Part shown: positions 6,083-6,668 of the stretch, piece by piece | How positions within the stretch are numbered: the stretch's first letter is position 1 | How the letters are laid out: each line of letters starts with the position of its first letter | Origin: Prevotella sp. | GTDB lineage: Bacteria > Bacteroidota > Bacteroidia > Bacteroidales > Bacteroidaceae | Reading direction: 5' to 3' | DNA: 6,668 nt | NCBI GenBank assembly: GCA_021203915.1 | Contig: JAJQAI010000323.1 | Coordinates: 1-6,668, forward strand | Notes under the pieces: generated by a model | Databases searched by the model: none | Seen by the model: the letters and a program-made list of their open reading frames with translations, nothing else | What the model was told of the DNA's origin: nothing | Translations under genes and position numbers: made by a program

Positions 6083-6668
6083 GAGAGTGTTAAACCAAGA
6101 ATGAATAGCTGTATCGTAGTGACTACTTACACCGAAAGCTCTACTGGCAAACATACGTCTTTCTTGAATGTCTGTCTTAGCACCTTTTTTTAAGAGAATG
6201 TCGAGCAAAATTCCATACTCAGCCTTACTAGGGATAATAACAACGTCGCTAAAATTCTTTGCTCCAGCACGTATCAGAGATATTCCACCTATATCAATCT
6301 TTTCTATTATCTCTTGTTCTGAGGCACCACTCAAAACTGTTTCCTCAAAAGGATATAGGTCTACAATTACTAAATCAATTGAAGGAATACTATATTTTTC
6401 CATTTGCATAGAATCTTCATGGTTGTTCCTTCTAGAGAGTATTCCTCCAAATATTTTTGGGTGTAGGGTCTTAACTCTACCGCCAAGAATGGAAGGGTAG
6501 GACGTTATACTCTCTACTGTTTGGCACTGATAGCCAAGTGATTCTATAAATTTTTGTGTACCGCCGGTTGAGAGAAATTTTACCCCCAAGGAGTTGAGTT
6601 TTTCAAGTAATTCCTCTAGTCCGTCCTTATGATAAACGGAAATTAAGGCGGTTTTTATGTCTTTAATA
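6080..6668 (-). CDS. purH: IMP cyclohydrolase (PurH N-terminal domain only), 5' end outside window
   Basis: Catalyses ring closure of FAICAR to IMP, the last step of de novo purine synthesis. The frame enters from the right edge (first whole codon ends at 6667) and gives 195 residues to a TAA at 6082-6080. It opens with KTALISVYHKDGLEELLEK, only a few residues from the usual PurH start. Then come STGGTQKF (33-40), the LGGRVKTLHPKIFGG core (61-75), VDLYPFEETV (102-111), IEKIDIGGISLIRAGAKNF (121-139) and SSHYDTAI (181-188). Residues expected in the cyclohydrolase active site are present: the Arg and Lys of GGRVKT, Lys66 in this count; Tyr of DLYPF; Asp125 of KIDIGG; and Lys137 of GAKNF. The protein ends at AIHSWFNTL, the domain boundary, where normal PurH continues into an AICAR transformylase domain of about 300 residues. 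Only 89 bp follow before mreB, so that domain is absent. A TTG at 6589 is an internal Leu codon, not the start. Confidence 0.9.
   Translation of the reverse strand, partial: IKDIKTALISVYHKDGLEELLEKLNSLGVKFLSTGGTQKFIESLGYQCQTVESITSYPSILGGRVKTLHPKIFGGILSRRNNHEDSMQMEKYSIPSIDLVIVDLYPFEETVLSGASEQEIIEKIDIGGISLIRAGAKNFSDVVIIPSKAEYGILLDILLKKGAKTDIQERRMFASRAFGVSSHYDTAIHSWFNTL

Noticed and set aside
6080..6589. A shorter purH gene starting at TTG 6589
   Set aside because: Translation upstream of 6589 continues without a stop to the window edge and gives a typical PurH N-terminus (KTALISVYHKDG), so TTG is an internal Leu codon.
1..6668. Mobile element, CRISPR array, tRNA/rRNA or defence system
   Set aside because: No terminal repeats, transposase, regularly spaced repeats, tRNA-like arms or defence-gene motifs were seen. 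The window is nearly filled by housekeeping genes.

Overview
The window is a conserved housekeeping stretch from an AT-rich member of the Bacteroidota, most likely order Bacteroidales. The evidence is the gene order purH-mreB-mreC-mreD-mrdA(PBP2)-rodA, the Bacteroidales-type protein sequences (MreC N-terminus, long RodA, PBP2 with a Cys/His-rich segment), and A/purine-rich leaders with little Shine-Dalgarno signal. I cannot name the genus.

Layout, left to right. Positions 1-253 (+) hold the last 83 codons of a gene resembling the C-terminus of Bacteroidota PEP/pyruvate-binding (PEP synthase / pyruvate phosphate dikinase-like) proteins. It ends in an intrinsic terminator at 241-267. That gene converges with, and overlaps by 4 bp, the tail of a five-gene minus-strand cluster. 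Read in the direction of transcription, the cluster is mreB (5990-4968), mreC (4963-4100), mreD (4086-3592), mrdA/PBP2 (3553-1700) and rodA (1719-250). Gaps are 4, 13 and 38 bp, and mrdA and rodA overlap by 20 bp, so this looks like one operon. The 89 bp upstream of mreB hold a purine-rich leader (minus strand) with homopolymer and GAA-type repeats, but no promoter I can recognise. Upstream of that, on the same strand, is the 3' end of a purH-like gene that runs off the right edge.

How the genes work together: MreB is the actin-like scaffold. MreC and MreD connect it to the periplasm. RodA (SEDS glycosyltransferase) and PBP2 (transpeptidase) polymerise and cross-link peptidoglycan during side-wall growth. 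Together they make a complete elongasome module.

The most unusual point is the purH-like gene. It stops after the IMP cyclohydrolase domain, about 195-200 residues, and there is no AICAR transformylase domain in the only 89 bp before mreB. The usual bacterial PurH is a two-domain enzyme of about 500 residues. The residues expected for cyclohydrolase activity are present, so this is probably a stand-alone IMP cyclohydrolase, with the transformylase encoded elsewhere. I saw no mobile element, CRISPR array, tRNA or rRNA, and no wholly novel system.
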